DNA of 64,000 bases from Allium sativum (GCA_030737875.1 CM060909.1:27735659-27799658), one strand, 5' to 3'; shown: positions 11,001 through 22,730, counted from the first letter of the stretch. A program made the numbers and translations. Notes: generated by a model from the letters alone, not told the origin.

Positions 11001-13639
11001 TTGAAAATATTATCATTTATAGATTAATGATATGGAATATTCAATTTTGATTAGAAATTGAATATGAAGTTGAAATCGTTTTGAAAACGAATTTAAAACG
11101 ATTTATAAAATACGTTTTGAAAGGAAATCGACGAAATATATATATATATATATATAAAATACATAATGGCCTGAATAGAACGCGTTGCGCCGCGGCAGTT
11201 TGCGAATTTCGACCATTGACTTCGAATGGATATTACGGGAGATCCGACCGTCGGATTCTTCTAAAACTGGAACCATTGGGTTCGTATCGAAAAGAGCTTT
11301 CTAACGAATATTAGATATTTGAAATCTAACGGTTGGATTTGGAATTATGTCCAAATCAAATTTGGAAAAGGTCGCTGTAAGTGTAGTTCGATGGCCGTTT
11401 ATGGAAATCGACTGTACGGGCCTTGATAAAATTATTAAAAATAGTAATAATTTATGTAAAATCATAAGAAATGATTTGGAAAGAATTGGGATGAAAAACT
11501 CCATATTTGAAAAGATAAAAATAGTTTTTTATCGAAATTTACTAGTTTTGAACTAGAATAATAATTTATTTATTTTTAAATAAATAAATTGGATTTAAAA
11601 GGGTTTTAAAAGTAACCAGAAGTTTCAATAATTGAATTGGAATGGAATGTGATTTTGGGTTTATAATGAAGCGGGTTTTAAATGACATTGGTTCTTTAAC
11701 CCAGTTAATGACAGGATATGATTTCCCAAGTTAAACAATCATTGATATTGATTTTTGGGAAGATTAAAACCAAGTGGAGTTCTAATGAATCTTTAATTAG
11801 ATTTAAATGATCGAGAACGGAGTAACACTAGTTTTGCTTCAGGCGATAGTTAAATCTTTAATTAGATTTGAACGTGAAATGGTAATTGAATTTACCGGTA
11901 ACACCGTGGTGTTAGATATGAAGTATTACCAGTTTCACTTCATGGGATGAATAGGTTGGGATTGAGAAATAAAATAAATGATTACTTCGTGTGGTTCGCT
12001 AATCCCGACTAGTTTGGATAAACCATAATTTGGTTTGAATCGATATTCTAAGGAAGATTAAAGAATAAATTTAAAGAATTTATCTTTGATAAAATTAATG
12101 GGAACCTTTCCCAAAGAATAAGAATATTTGAATTAAAGAATATTCTGAATTGGAATGAGGCGTATGTTGTATTTGTGTAACACTTGTTTATTATATACGC
12201 GAGTTATTCAGAAAGACCGGTTTTATCCCATTCTGAATAACTGATTCAGCGATGTGTCCAGGATGAAGACGGTGGTAGAAGACTGGAGATCTTCACATCG
12301 TTTGGGTGATTACTGATAATCTTGATTGGGCTGTACACCCAAGAGGAGGGAATCATTTGGTGATCGTCCAGACGTACCAGTTTCGTTCAGACCCAGAACG
12401 AACTTGTAAATGGACTGTGTTTCTGACATTGGATTTTATTCTGTGTGACTGATTTCTGTTAAATATATATCTGTTTGGTGGCGGAGAATTTATTCTCTTG
12501 CTTAACGCCCTTCTCTGAGACGTACGAGCTCAGGGGTTATATATTGATGGGTATCAATCGCATGTAGTGAATTTCCTGTGTGGCATGCCTAAGTGGCCAT
12601 TGATCAAGGCTTCTGTTGAAAAGCAAAGTCTTGTGGTTGATGATCAAAGCACGGCCAGTGTGGCATAGCTTTGTGTAGCGTTGATTCGCGAGCCTCACGC
12701 CCCGGTTGTGAACCAGAAACGGGAGAGGACATCAGGGAGGGCATGTGTTTCCTTCTAACTAGAAGTGGCGTCAGTTGTTTTACACGGCCTGACTAGTTTG
12801 ACTTATGTGGTTGTTGGATTGCGAGGTGCCTCGGATATATCGGTGACTGTGTGGAGCCGATGGAGTCATTGGACTCATTTACGCCCTAAAGGGTGGGGAA
12901 ACACTGTGTTCAGGCATTTTAATCAACATCGGTGGACCGGCCCTGACGATCCAAGGGCTCACCTGTGTCTAGGTCCTGAGGGGTGGGCTAGAGGCTCTCG
13001 AATTGGTAAGGACTATCTTTTGCCTTGGTTCGCAGATGGAAATCCAACTTCCAATACGTGCCTTTGCGGTTTTGATTGTATACCTATATATGGCGACATA
13101 GTGGTATGGGTTTTATAATAGCTTCATTGTTCCTTATTTAGCATTGCACTGTTGTTTTATGCACTGGTATTCTTGGGAGGAAACCCGTTCTGTGTTATAC
13201 GGTGTGGTCCCTTGATTTACCGAACTTTAAAATAAAGATTAATAATTGTTTTAGTTCTCACACCAGTCCCATGACTGACCTGGAGTTTATTGTTTTAACA
13301 TAAACTCTGGGTGCCCCTATTTCCGCATGGGCAGCTAGTAGTTTTGGTTTTGCAGATTTATATTCACAGGAACCTGGTTTACAGCTGGAATGATATCCGG
13401 AAAGCTCTGTATCCGTATATCTCTTTCAGTTGTGTATTGTATTATTTTTTCGATGCTATGTAATGTACTGTAATCTCTGATATTTTGTGATGTATAATAT
13501 TTATTCATACTCTGTATATTCTTGTATTCTGATGGAATTGTTGTAATAAACAATGAAATGTTCTTCTGTTTGCGTTCCAATCTGTCTTGTCCTCAATTCA
13601 ATCCGGGCTTTCCTTACCGGGGAGGTTCGGGTCGTTGCA
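8076..13639 (+). repeat. Giant LTR (5.56 kb), terminal copy of subfamily 1
   Basis: It has the same order of landmarks as 1132-7034: GC-rich block at about 8983-9265, minisatellite at 10582-10894, shared block at about 11170-11540. It is shorter because of deletions, including loss of the sequence equivalent to about 6340-6505 (junction near 13,110) and of about 40 bases near 12,380. It ends TTGCA at 13639, where the family similarity stops, so this is the right end of the array. Confidence 0.85.
10582..10894 (+). repeat. Minisatellite in LTR, about 13 copies
   Basis: The same ATTCATGTGTTGAATAG-based unit as at 3750-4084, with about one copy fewer and small internal differences. Confidence 0.85.
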
Positions 13640-15263
13640 GGGAGACCACTTAGAACTTTTGTATATTATTTTGCGAAATTGAATTTGATTTAATCTTTTA
13701 TAGTATGGTTTTATGTAAAACATTATATATATATTATTTTGAAAGTTGATTTGGAAATAAACCTGAGTTTAATTCTTAAATTCAAGAATAATTAATGAAA
13801 TGAACTAAAACGTGAATTTATTTTAGAAACTTCTAAATTGTATAATAAGAAAATGAACTTAATAGAGTTATAATTAAAATAAAACTCTTAAAATTTTGAA
13901 ATAATGAATTGAAGCTATTGAACTTGTATAATAATTAATCCTTATATAAGAAGTAATATAAGAAGGTAAAATGTTATAGGAATAACCAGTTGAATAATAT
14001 ACAGGTATTGGTAAGAATAATGGAAGGCGAATAAAATTGATGGTTTATAAATATGAATAAAATTTAAGTTTGACTGTAAATGATATATACTTAGTTATGT
14101 TATGAAATCTAATTTAACTAAGTAACGCAAATAAGCTGAATCAATGAATAAATTAATAAGATGAATTGTTTGGTTGTGAACTATATGTATTCGTGTTGAT
14201 GGTTGGATGTTCGACGATTTAGGATAGTCGATATTTCCCAGTTGAATATGAATGTTTAACTAGTTATGTGAAATATAAGTGAATAGGTTTATAATTTATA
14301 AACTTCACAAAGGTTGAACGAATTAATTAAATTTAATTAAAACAAGCTCGTCACGTAACGGCAGTTCGTAATTTTCCGAATTGAAGTTTAAATGGAAGTG
14401 TAGGATCCAAAATAAGTCGGAATTCTTTGAAACAAGAATCTTCCAAATCTATTGGAATATAGTTTTCTAATGAAAAAGAAAAAAAAAAAGATTTCAACTT
14501 GTAAATTTTAAGATATGTGCAAATCAAATTTTCGAAAAAGTCACGGCAGGGTAATTCACGATTAAAACTAAAATATTAACGAAACGAATATTTAGAATAT
14601 AAATTTGAGAAATAATAAGTTAAACCCGATTTTGAAAGTTTTGAACCAGTTGAATTGGGTAAAATGAACATGTTAGAATTTATATACTTGGCTAATATTA
14701 GAGTATATGTAAATTTGGAATAAATTGTTGAATGAATTATAAATGGATATGAAATAGGTTACGCTTATAATAATGTTAATAAACTAAAAGTATTAACGTT
14801 TGAAAATGTTATTTATACAAATGGAATGAACAAAATAAAGTGGTAAAAATAATTCATTAACATTTAAAATTTGTTATTTTGCTTGTTTGGATGAATGCGA
14901 TTGCTGGATGTTTTATTTGTTGCTTTGACTGTATTTACTATTTCATATATGTTTATTGTAGATATATAGATTTATTTCATATAAATACATACATACATAT
15001 ATATACATATTCTTATTTGGATACTGAGTATTTTAGTAGGTATAGATGATATATTTTGCTTTTGGAGCTGCTTGTGCATAAGTATTGCTTTGCTTGCTTA
15101 AAAATAAGTTAATTTGCTAATAGTGCTAATAAAAGGTACGTATCTTGGACTATATATTGTGTTTGGGTTATATATATTATTTCCCCATGATTTGGGTTGC
15201 CTCATCATTGAGATGAGATGTATATTTATGTATATCTCTATATATATATATATGTATGTATGT

Positions 15264-15311
<48 letters not shown>

Positions 15312-16489
15312 TGTGGTTTTCCGGACCTACCCATACAAAAGAGACTCTGCCGTAGTTTTTCGTAAATTTAAGACTTAGAAAATTTTGTGGAAATTTGAGT
15401 TTTCAAATCTATTTAAACTACCTATGTAAGTTAATGTATTATAAGTTGAATACAAAATAATATGTTTAAAAATAAATAAATTGACAACTTCCTTACTACG
15501 CCTTTACGAGGACGAAAAGTTTTGAGTATGGAAGAGTGTAACAACCGGTATTTTTCGAATATTTAAATTATTGAATTTAATGACTTTTGAATATTTTATT
15601 GTTATAAACAAAATTTAATGATTTAACGGTGAATATTTATGATGTAAACTTAATTAAATGATTTAAGTATAAAAATTCAATATTTTATGACAATTGTTAC
15701 TTATATTGATTGCAAACAAAACTTTGTATTAGTTTACATTGGTAAATAATCAATATTGGAAATCAAATAAGAATTTCTGTTTATGAAATTAATTTGAATT
15801 CTATTTTTGATTTGAATAGAATTTATATACTTTTGAATTTGACATAAAGAAGGTGAACGAGTGAAAAATAAATATTTTATTGTATTAATAAATATGTGAA
15901 AATAGCTATTTTGCAAACAATCTCGGAATTCGACGAAATTAGATTCATTGGATCCAGAATTGTAAAGTATTGAAAGTTTTCAAATTTCATAGCCATCGAA
16001 TTTCTCGTTTGATTGTACGAATTTAAAACGCGTAGCAATTTATGTGTGCAATTTAATTAAAATAATCAGATTTTATGTGCAACTGTTGTAGACTTCCGAA
16101 TTGGGTTTTGCCACTAGTCTCAGGCCTTAAAACCTATAGGTAGGTTGTAAGCAGGTCTGATTTGGACAAAGTCCCATTTTTGGCTTATACACACAAATCG
16201 AGAAATATATTATTAAAATATTAATTCCTAGAACCCTAAACAATGGCAGCCACCACTTTAGTTCAATGGCCATGAATGTTCAAGACTTTGATTGTTAATT
16301 TCTATAAGTCTGTTCAACCAAATTGAAAACCTCCAACTAGAGAATCGTAGTGATTCGCGAGATCTTTCGATCCATACGGATGATGGTATCAAATTGTTGC
16401 TCAAATCGCCAGAATTTGTGCATATAGGCGGTGGGGGTTCATGGCCATTGTTGTGACATATTCGAATCACAGTACGTAAGTTTTAAACT
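13640..16489 (+). mobile_element. Decayed relative of the giant-LTR family
   Basis: There is no gene here. Scattered blocks echo the array. A segment near 14,340-14,600 (CGGCAGTTCGTAATTT, then TGTGCAAATCAAATTTTCG) parallels 4380-4600. At 15,505-15,538 a GAGGACGAAAAG motif and a purine tract precede TGTAACAACCGG (15,539), the expected PPT and LTR start. Sequence after it (about 15,900-16,060) parallels 1640-1760. Divergence is much higher than within the arrays. The boundaries and the second LTR end are not resolved. Confidence 0.45.
15230..15310. repeat. TA / TATG microsatellite
   Basis: Alternating TATA, TATG and TATC runs. Frames read through it on either strand are isoleucine/tyrosine artefacts. 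Confidence 0.9.
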
Positions 16490-16948
16490 TACAAACTTAC
16501 ATCCAAGTCAAAATGTCTAACCACTGGGGGAAGAGCTCTGATCAATGCATTGGAAAGAACAATAATGATTGCAAGTACATTCTTCATCAATTGTAAAATG
16601 AAGACAAACGAAATTGCAACATTTTTATCAAATTCGCAAGTTCCCTTTTTATCACCAAATATATCTTCTATTAGATCTATAAGCATATCAATAATTGAAG
16701 GAAACATAATGTAAACCCTTACATATGTCTCCTACTGTTTTGAGTTACGATCCCAATTTAATCTTAACACACTAGCTAGTTCACCACTTTTTATTTGGCT
16801 AAAGATTATATTTGCTTCCTTCCTTGTAAGTATATCTCAATGCTTACATGATGCTATAGTAAGGTTTTCCAAATTATTAAATAAGTAAGAAAACACGAAA
16901 TTGTGGTTTTTACTTTTAGAAACATGAATATATGCCAATTTGAGCTGA

Positions 16949-16960
16949 GCTCTGATACCA
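16949..16960 (-). promoter_or_regulatory. Primer-binding site next to 1.8-kb LTR
   Basis: On the - strand TGGTATCAGAGC is an exact initiator tRNA-Met PBS, a few bases after the LTR end GGGGCGTCA. hAT transposase sequence resumes within about 10 bases, so nearly all of this retroelement's interior is missing. Confidence 0.65.
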
Positions 16961-17322
16961 AGCCGTGACGCCCCATACCTAACCTGCAGCTCGGTCTATC
17001 ATGAATTCATAAGGGATTCCATAGGCATGTAAGATATAGCGCAACGATCATAAATTAGATATAATAAGTAATTTATTTAAAAAAATCTTTAAAATCATTA
17101 ATTGTATAGGCATTGGTAATTATGCCTATGTTTGACATTCTTAACTATTCATAGGCATACATAATCTTTAAGTAAAGGATAAACTATATATATATATATG
17201 CCTCGTCTCATCGGCATATACTAAATCTCAACACAATTCAATATATCATAAAAATCATCTAATAAAAACTTCTTAATTATTATACCTCATTTCATTGTAT
17301 AATCATAGAAAGGTCACAAATC

Positions 17323-17713
17323 TAGACCTGGCAATTAGAACCGAGAGCCGAAAACCCGAACCGAACTGATCCGAAAAGATCTGAACCCGAACTGAACCCG
17401 ATGGGTCTCAGGTCGTGTCTAGGTAATGAAAAATTCCATCAAGACCCGATCAAACCCGACCCGCATAGACCCGACCCAAAAGAACCGACCAAAAAGTATT
17501 GAAATATAGGTATTTTTAGTGTTTTTATTCAACCGGACCCGAACCGACCCGACCGAACCCGAGCTTCAATCCGACCCGAACCGAAGCTTGGGTTGGGTCG
17601 GGTCCATATTTTTGAAATGTATAGTTTAGACCCGACAAAGCCCGACTCGCCTAGAACCGAGACCCGATGGGTCTGGTTCGGGTCCATCGGATCGGGTCTA
17701 ATTGCCACCCCTA
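17323..17713. mobile_element. hAT-type MITE with degenerate CCGAACCC interior
   Basis: The terminal inverted repeats are TAGACCTGGCAATTAGA and TAGGGGTGGCAATTAGA (three mismatches). Flanking 8-bp duplications are CACAAATC (17315-17322) and CATAAATC (17714-17721), one mismatch. The interior is a degenerate repeat of GACCCGAACC-like motifs on both strands. The 8-bp TSD and TAG ends point to the hAT superfamily; no coding capacity. Confidence 0.75.
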
Positions 17714-18174
17714 CATAAATCTATTAGGATAGCACCCAAAAAGGGTTCAAAACTTCATATTCGAAATCACCATAAAACATAATATAAGCTTGGCCTTTTT
17801 CATATTCAAGGCCTTATTCGAACATCATCATCAAAAAGGTGAATTCGAAACATCAAAATATTATAGAAAACTGCACGTGCTTAACTTCTTGACTAGTACT
17901 GCATATTGGTACCATCCATCGTGATGACTAGGGCCATGAACATCATAAACATCTTAAAGATTATAGCTGAAACATGTGATGCCCTTGGTCACAAAATCTA
18001 AGTAATAACATCGTGGTGATTGGAGTCATAGACATCGTGATCATCATGATGGCTATAGTCAAAAACATCGTGATGACTCCAATCGTGTGCTCGGTAATAG
18101 TACTAGTAACATCTTGAATGTGTCTCAACTTCTCGAACAGGAACCCAATAGGCGTTAACGCATGTCGACAGCCA

Positions 18175-18175
<1 letters not shown>

Positions 18176-18220
<45 letters not shown>
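18176..18220. repeat. TA microsatellite
   Basis: An uninterrupted TA run inside the 1.8-kb LTR. Confidence 0.9.
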
Positions 18221-18224
<4 letters not shown>

Positions 18225-18771
18225 AAGTTCGATGATTTCAATTGCATTCTTTTTTATGGAGATTGAAAAATGAAGCTTGACCATGATGTCCGATAATAGA
18301 TTAGTCAAGTTTGGATGGAAATTTGATTTAAGATTAATTTAAATTCAATTTGTTTTCAATTACTGGTTTACGCCGATTTAATTGAAAATGGATTATTTCA
18401 TGGATTTAAAAATCGAAATAAATTTCTGTAAACTTTCTAAAATCGTGATTTATTGTAATAAATGTTTTTAGACATTATTAGAGGCTTTTTAATGATCAAT
18501 CATATTTTTCCTAAGATTTTATTAATTATTGAAAACCCTTAAAGTATGGTATTTCCTCTCTCAATTGCTTTCATAAATTCTTATAAATAGTTTCAAAAAT
18601 CCTAGTTTCCTTAGGAAAAAAATATAGACACTATTTGACATGTTTAGTTCATAGCTATTGTATGTTATGTTGGTATTCCTTAAACAGCCATATTCTCTGC
18701 ATTAGTAGACAGAATTACTAGTTGATTCCCTTTACTAATGTGGGTCTCGGGGTGGAGCATCACAGCTTGTA

Positions 18772-18880
18772 CAGAACAATAAACATAGAAATTTTCTTAT
18801 TTAGGATAATAACATGAATAAATGCCAATTTGAGTTGATGTGCAGAACAATAAACATAGAATTGTTCTTGTTTAGGATAA
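18772..18880 (-). repeat. 71-bp tandem duplication in the hAT pseudogene
   Basis: CAGAACAATAAACATAGAA begins at 18772 and recurs at 18843 with a few differences. It lies directly beside the LTR insertion; the matching host sequence continues on the other side of the LTR at about 16,945. Confidence 0.6.
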
Positions 18881-19888
18881 GTGTTTTAAGACCAGTGAAT
18901 ATACGTTCTATATTACTTGCATTATCATACCCTTGAATATGTAACTTCATCATACTCAATTTATGTTTACTAAACAAGCTTCAATTGATATTTATGAGAA
19001 ATTAATGTCGAGTTAGAAACATGCACCATACCCCCAAAATCTTTCGATAACATTTTCAATCTCATTCAAAAATCATAAAACAATTGTCATTTGTTATTTA
19101 ATCGAAGTATTGCAAGCTTCATCGATTAGTAATACAAATAATCCTCTAGAAAGTTGTTATATGATAACATCTTTAATTTCCACGATAATGTAATTCATAA
19201 TATCTTTATGAATATCCAGTGATGTCATTTTAAGATTTTTTGGCGCATTTTTTACAACATGGTTAAATATGGTTTTCCTATTAGCTAGCCATTACAAAAA
19301 TTCAGAAAATTTTTCCTTATTGATTCTTTAGATTCATTGCAAATATGGAAAGATGAACATTAATGTAAACGATTTCAATAATTTTGAATGTGAATTGGGT
19401 GTCTCCCAACTATCGTCTAAATACATTGCCTTTGATTCATTAAATTCGTAGCTTTCATGTGTGCAACAATGTGAACATTTGAATTTGTATGCTCTTGAAG
19501 TCTGTTGATATATTTTTTCCAATTCATGGAACCACCTCGAATGAGTGAATCTATTATTTTCTACTTATCGACTGAGGGTGTGATGACTAAGGATGTAAGT
19601 AACATGGTAAATAATACATGCCATTTTCTTCTACAATGTACTCCAACCAATTTTTATAATCATTAAACCACAACTGATTGAAGCTATGACTTTTTCCCCA
19701 TCATTATTTGAGAAAAGATTTTCGAAAAAGGAATATAGGGACCTTATGCAAACATGTTATTCATCTATGTCCCAATCATTCGAAGTTGAAATTTGATGTG
19801 AACTAGGATTGGATGGAAAACTCTATAAATCCACATGAATACAACTTCAAGGTACTAATTTTTAAATAATAATATCTAAAATAATATT

Positions 19889-20062
19889 TGGGAAATCTAT
19901 TTAAATACAGAAAGTAGACACAATTAGTGACACAAATAATCTGTACCATTAGATTGCCTCTTGATTTCTAACTTGCACATAAAGACAAAAAGATCTGATT
20001 GTCAAGATTATGTGTCTCTTAATTTGTGTTTAATTTTATGTTTAAATAGCCGACCCCATAAT
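19889..20062. mobile_element. Short MITE-like repeat, copy 1
   Basis: A segment starting GGGAAATCTATTTAAATAC and ending near TTAAATAGCCGACCCCAT resembles 53475-53645, including an internal CACATAAAGACAAA block. Two dispersed copies suggest a small mobile element. Terminal inverted repeats are weak. Confidence 0.4.
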
Positions 20063-20329
20063 ATATTGGGTATCATTTTCAAGGTGTTATTAGACTAGGA
20101 ATTTCATAAGATCCAACCCAACGATCTTTTGAGGTTTGCACGTAAATCTTTAGTAACAGTTGTAGTAACACAGTTTTAGCGGCGTAAACATCAAATAAAT
20201 CCTCCTATCAAATCCTAAATTAAACCCAAAAAGTAATTTTGTTTTATAAATTCAAATCATTCGTTTAAATTTGTTATCAAATCTTAATATTATTTATAAA
20301 TAATTGAAATAGAAACAAAAAAAAAATGT

Positions 20330-21240
20330 CGTTTCAAAGATTGTAAGGGGTTCGGTTTGGAGTCTTCCACCTGCTAATGACGACAAGGAATATATTTCCT
20401 CTTCCTATCTCTGCCTTCTTCGTCTCCTTTACTTCCAAATCCTCCTCCTTTCCAGTTGATTCACTCTCCCTCACCTCCTCTTTCTCCATTTTCCTGCTTT
20501 CGCCTGCATGGGTGATCCCCGAACCCTTATTCAATTTTTCAGATCTGGACCCCAAACTCTGATTTCCCCTTTCTTCTTTGATCCAACTTCCATTCTACTT
20601 CCTTATCCACTCTCAAGTGCATGGCTTCTCTACTATAATAGAGCGTGGTGTCCCATTCCGGTATTGGCAATCCCAATCGAGGGCGGGGTTTAACAATTTT
20701 CTGGATGTGGTTTCGACCTGCTGTCGTGGTAGTAGTTTCAGCTCCGACGTGGAGTATCCTTAGTTCTCAGCTCAGCCATGCTCCATGGGTCTATTTCGCG
20801 ACTCACCTGCCTCCTCTCCTGGTACGCCTAGCTTTATAATTCTTTTTGAACCAAGAATGCCATAGGGAAGCAGATCTAAGTCTCTTGCTTGGTGAGCTAT
20901 CGTAGAAATTGTTTGGCTTTTTGGTCGTTGAGGTGTTGGTTTGTGTTTGGCATAATATGGACGAAGTTTGTATGGACGAAGTTTGTTTATGTCATAATAT
21001 GGACGAAGTTTGTATCACTGACTTGCTTGGCCATAGGCAGTTGTGCTGAGCAAGTGTCCGTCCTTCGTATTACTTTCTCCATGTCAGAAAGCCAATGTCA
21101 TAAAGCAAAGAAACGTGGGTTGGCAGCTGCTTGTGTCACCTATCAAGTCATATCTCGAATGCTTCCTTGTGCCTTCTTTCTGCTCTATGCGGCTGTAGCT
21201 GGAGTTTTAGTTGTACTGTTGAGTTGCTGTACTTTGTAGT
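20330..21240 (+). other. Possible transcribed region with CT-rich leader, no recognised protein
   Basis: A pyrimidine-rich stretch (20,390-20,520) resembling a plant 5' UTR is followed by less AT-rich sequence with overlapping frames of 61-116 codons, the longest at 20889-21239. I recognise no domain in any of them. The longest frame contains three copies of ATGGACGAAGTTTGT (about 20,957-21,017), a local duplication. It could be a non-coding transcript, a gene relic or chance. Confidence 0.2.
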
Positions 21241-22341
21241 GGAATGGTATTTTTTTGAACTATATGTTTAGAGTCTGCATACATGTATTTTGTTATTCGA
21301 ATGTTATTTACACTTCTGCTGACTATGTCATATTCTCCCTGCATGGAGTTTGAGGTCAAATTGTAGTCTAGAACAGTGTCTAGCTCCAGTGCTATAATCT
21401 AGATATGTTTGTGGCGGACAGTCCACCTTAAAAACCGATACGGTGGACGATCCACCTTAAAAACCGATTTGTAGTAGGTTGGTAACCGTCAACCTCCTGT
21501 ATTATTTGTAATTATTATTGGTTATAATAATAAGTGTTTGCGGTCAATTTAAAACCGATTCGCTTTGCCAAAAACACTTGAAGTAAATAACACGATTTTT
21601 TGGTTCGACCCTTGCACGTAAAAGAGGCTCGGAGTTTGAATATTACAAAGAACAAAAGTTAATATCTATGTTCAAATGGTAATTTTAGAAAGTATATAAG
21701 ATCGAAGTTTCGAAATCATATTACAAAAAAATATGATTTTTCTTTATATTTTACTATCTAATTTTAATCAAAACAAGATTAAAAAAAATTATAAGAGAGC
21801 TTTTTAGGGTAAGTTTGGCTCAAGCCCCTGTTAAGTTTCAAAATAAATAAATAAACTTCCTGTCTTAAAACTTTATAAATTAGGTCCCTGGTTTTCAAAA
21901 ATCAACAAAAAAATAATAAAAACAACGTAAAGATTTACCAAACTTCAAAATTAATTTCAACGCATAATCATCATCATAACTAAGAAAAACGATTCAAAAA
22001 AAAAAAGCATGCTATAGATTTTTTTTGTAAATTTTCGTATAGTTGCTAACATTGCAGCAATTATGTCAAATAGTTGTTGAATTTCATGCGAGTTTAGCTT
22101 AATGAAAATAATTCAACTCCAGATTATTGCAGCAAATGTTGCAACTATTTGCGATATTTGCTGATATTTCAACAATTAATCATCCGTCTTTCAACTATAT
22201 ATTATGTGAATAATTGCTGAAATATCAACAATAATTCACTAAAATTACCGCTATTTAAGCAACTATTTAATTTATTTGCATCTATTGTTAAAAGGTTGAT
22301 GATACATCAGCAGCTATATATGTATATTTGCTGATATATCA
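21241..22341. other. AT-rich spacer with small direct repeats
   Basis: No gene seen. A direct repeat of CCACCTTAAAAACCGAT occurs at about 21,425-21,470. From about 22,040 the sequence repeats motifs such as TTGCTGATATTTCAACAATT, a short diverged repeat that resumes on the other side of the plastid fragment at about 22,745-22,850. Confidence 0.5.
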
Positions 22342-22730
22342 TTTTGGATATCAAACGGACCTCCCCGGATGGTAATCTTAATGTGGCTGATTTACCCTCT
22401 TTTGCGATCAGTTTCGCTACAGCGCCCGCCGCCCTAGCTAATTGTCCACCCTTTCCAAGTGTGATTTCTATGTTATGTATGGCCGTGCCTAAGGGCATAT
22501 CGGTTAAAGTAGATTCTTCTTTTAAAAACCCCTTCCCAAACTGTACAAGCTTCTTCCAAAGCATACGGCTTTCTAGATGTATATGATGATATCTAGACAG
22601 ATGGATCTTTATCTTATATGAATCATATGATGAAGTACTACATGAGTGGATATATAGGAATCCAAATCTGTCGAATCACTCATGTATGATCTTCTACATC
22701 CTAGGTCTCCCCGTTCCATCATCTGGCTTT
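22342..22730 (-). pseudogene. rpl2: Plastid rpl2 fragment in the nucleus (NUPT)
   Basis: On the - strand the fragment runs from inside the plastid rpl2 group II intron (about 22,730 to 22,535) into exon 2. It encodes [20 protein letters not shown], then the stretch through [20 protein letters not shown] and EVRLISK, which match chloroplast ribosomal protein L2. Similarity ends after codons for RLISK at 22342. It has no exon 1, no remaining exon 2 and no start, so it is non-functional transferred plastid DNA. Unspliced intron sequence shows transfer as DNA rather than as processed RNA. Identification is from memory of the conserved gene; the right boundary is approximate. Confidence 0.85.

Larger units (their letters stand above)
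1..13639 (+). mobile_element. Tandem array of giant-LTR, short-interior LTR retrotransposon (subfamily 1)
   Basis: The order is partial LTR (1-90), internal (91-1131), LTR (1132-7034), internal (7035-8075), LTR (8076-13639). Direction is fixed by a PBS-like TGGTATCATAGC three bases after the LTR ends at 90 and 7034, and a polypurine tract AAGTGGGGGAGAT directly before LTR starts at 1132 and 8076. LTRs begin TGTAA and end TTGCA or TTACA. The interior has no gag, protease, RT or integrase, so the element is non-autonomous. The PPT and LTR style resembles Ty3/Gypsy elements (inference). The left end lies outside the window, so the target duplication cannot be checked; the right flank starts GGAGA. 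Confidence 0.85.
16966..18764 (-). mobile_element. 1.8-kb LTR inserted in the hAT transposase gene
   Basis: On the - strand it starts TGTGATGCTCCACCCC and ends GGGGCGTCA, with a canonical PBS directly after it. Transposase-homologous sequence lies on both sides, so it is an insertion into that gene. Only one LTR plus the PBS remains, so this is a deleted copy rather than a clean solo LTR. It is unrelated in sequence to the giant-LTR family. It contains a MITE (17323-17713) and a TA microsatellite (about 18,176-18,220). Confidence 0.65.
16490..19850 (-). pseudogene. hAT-family transposase pseudogene (TTF/ZMYM1-like), split by an LTR
   Basis: Decayed reading frames on the - strand follow the order of TTF-type zinc-finger hAT transposases. 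From 5' to 3' they include FNQLWFNDYKNWLEYIVEEN (about 19,610-19,685), MNWKKYINRLQEHTNSNVHI (about 19,470-19,530), KNAPKNLKMTSLDIHKDIMN with LLIDEACNTSIK (about 19,090-19,260) and MMKLHIQGYDNASN with FTGLKTLI (about 18,880-18,960). After the interrupting LTR come AYIHVSKSKNHNFVFSYLF (about 16,870-16,940) and MFPSIIDMLIDLIEDIF with FVFILQLMKNVLAI (about 16,560-16,707). Many stops and frameshifts make it inactive. Family membership is from motif recognition, and the C-terminal dimerisation region was not found. Confidence 0.7.

Noticed and set aside
15098..15365. Frames rich in I, Y and H
   Set aside because: They read through TA/TATG microsatellites. Similar frames at 53493-53787, 53905-54156 and 17961-18308 were dropped for the same reason.
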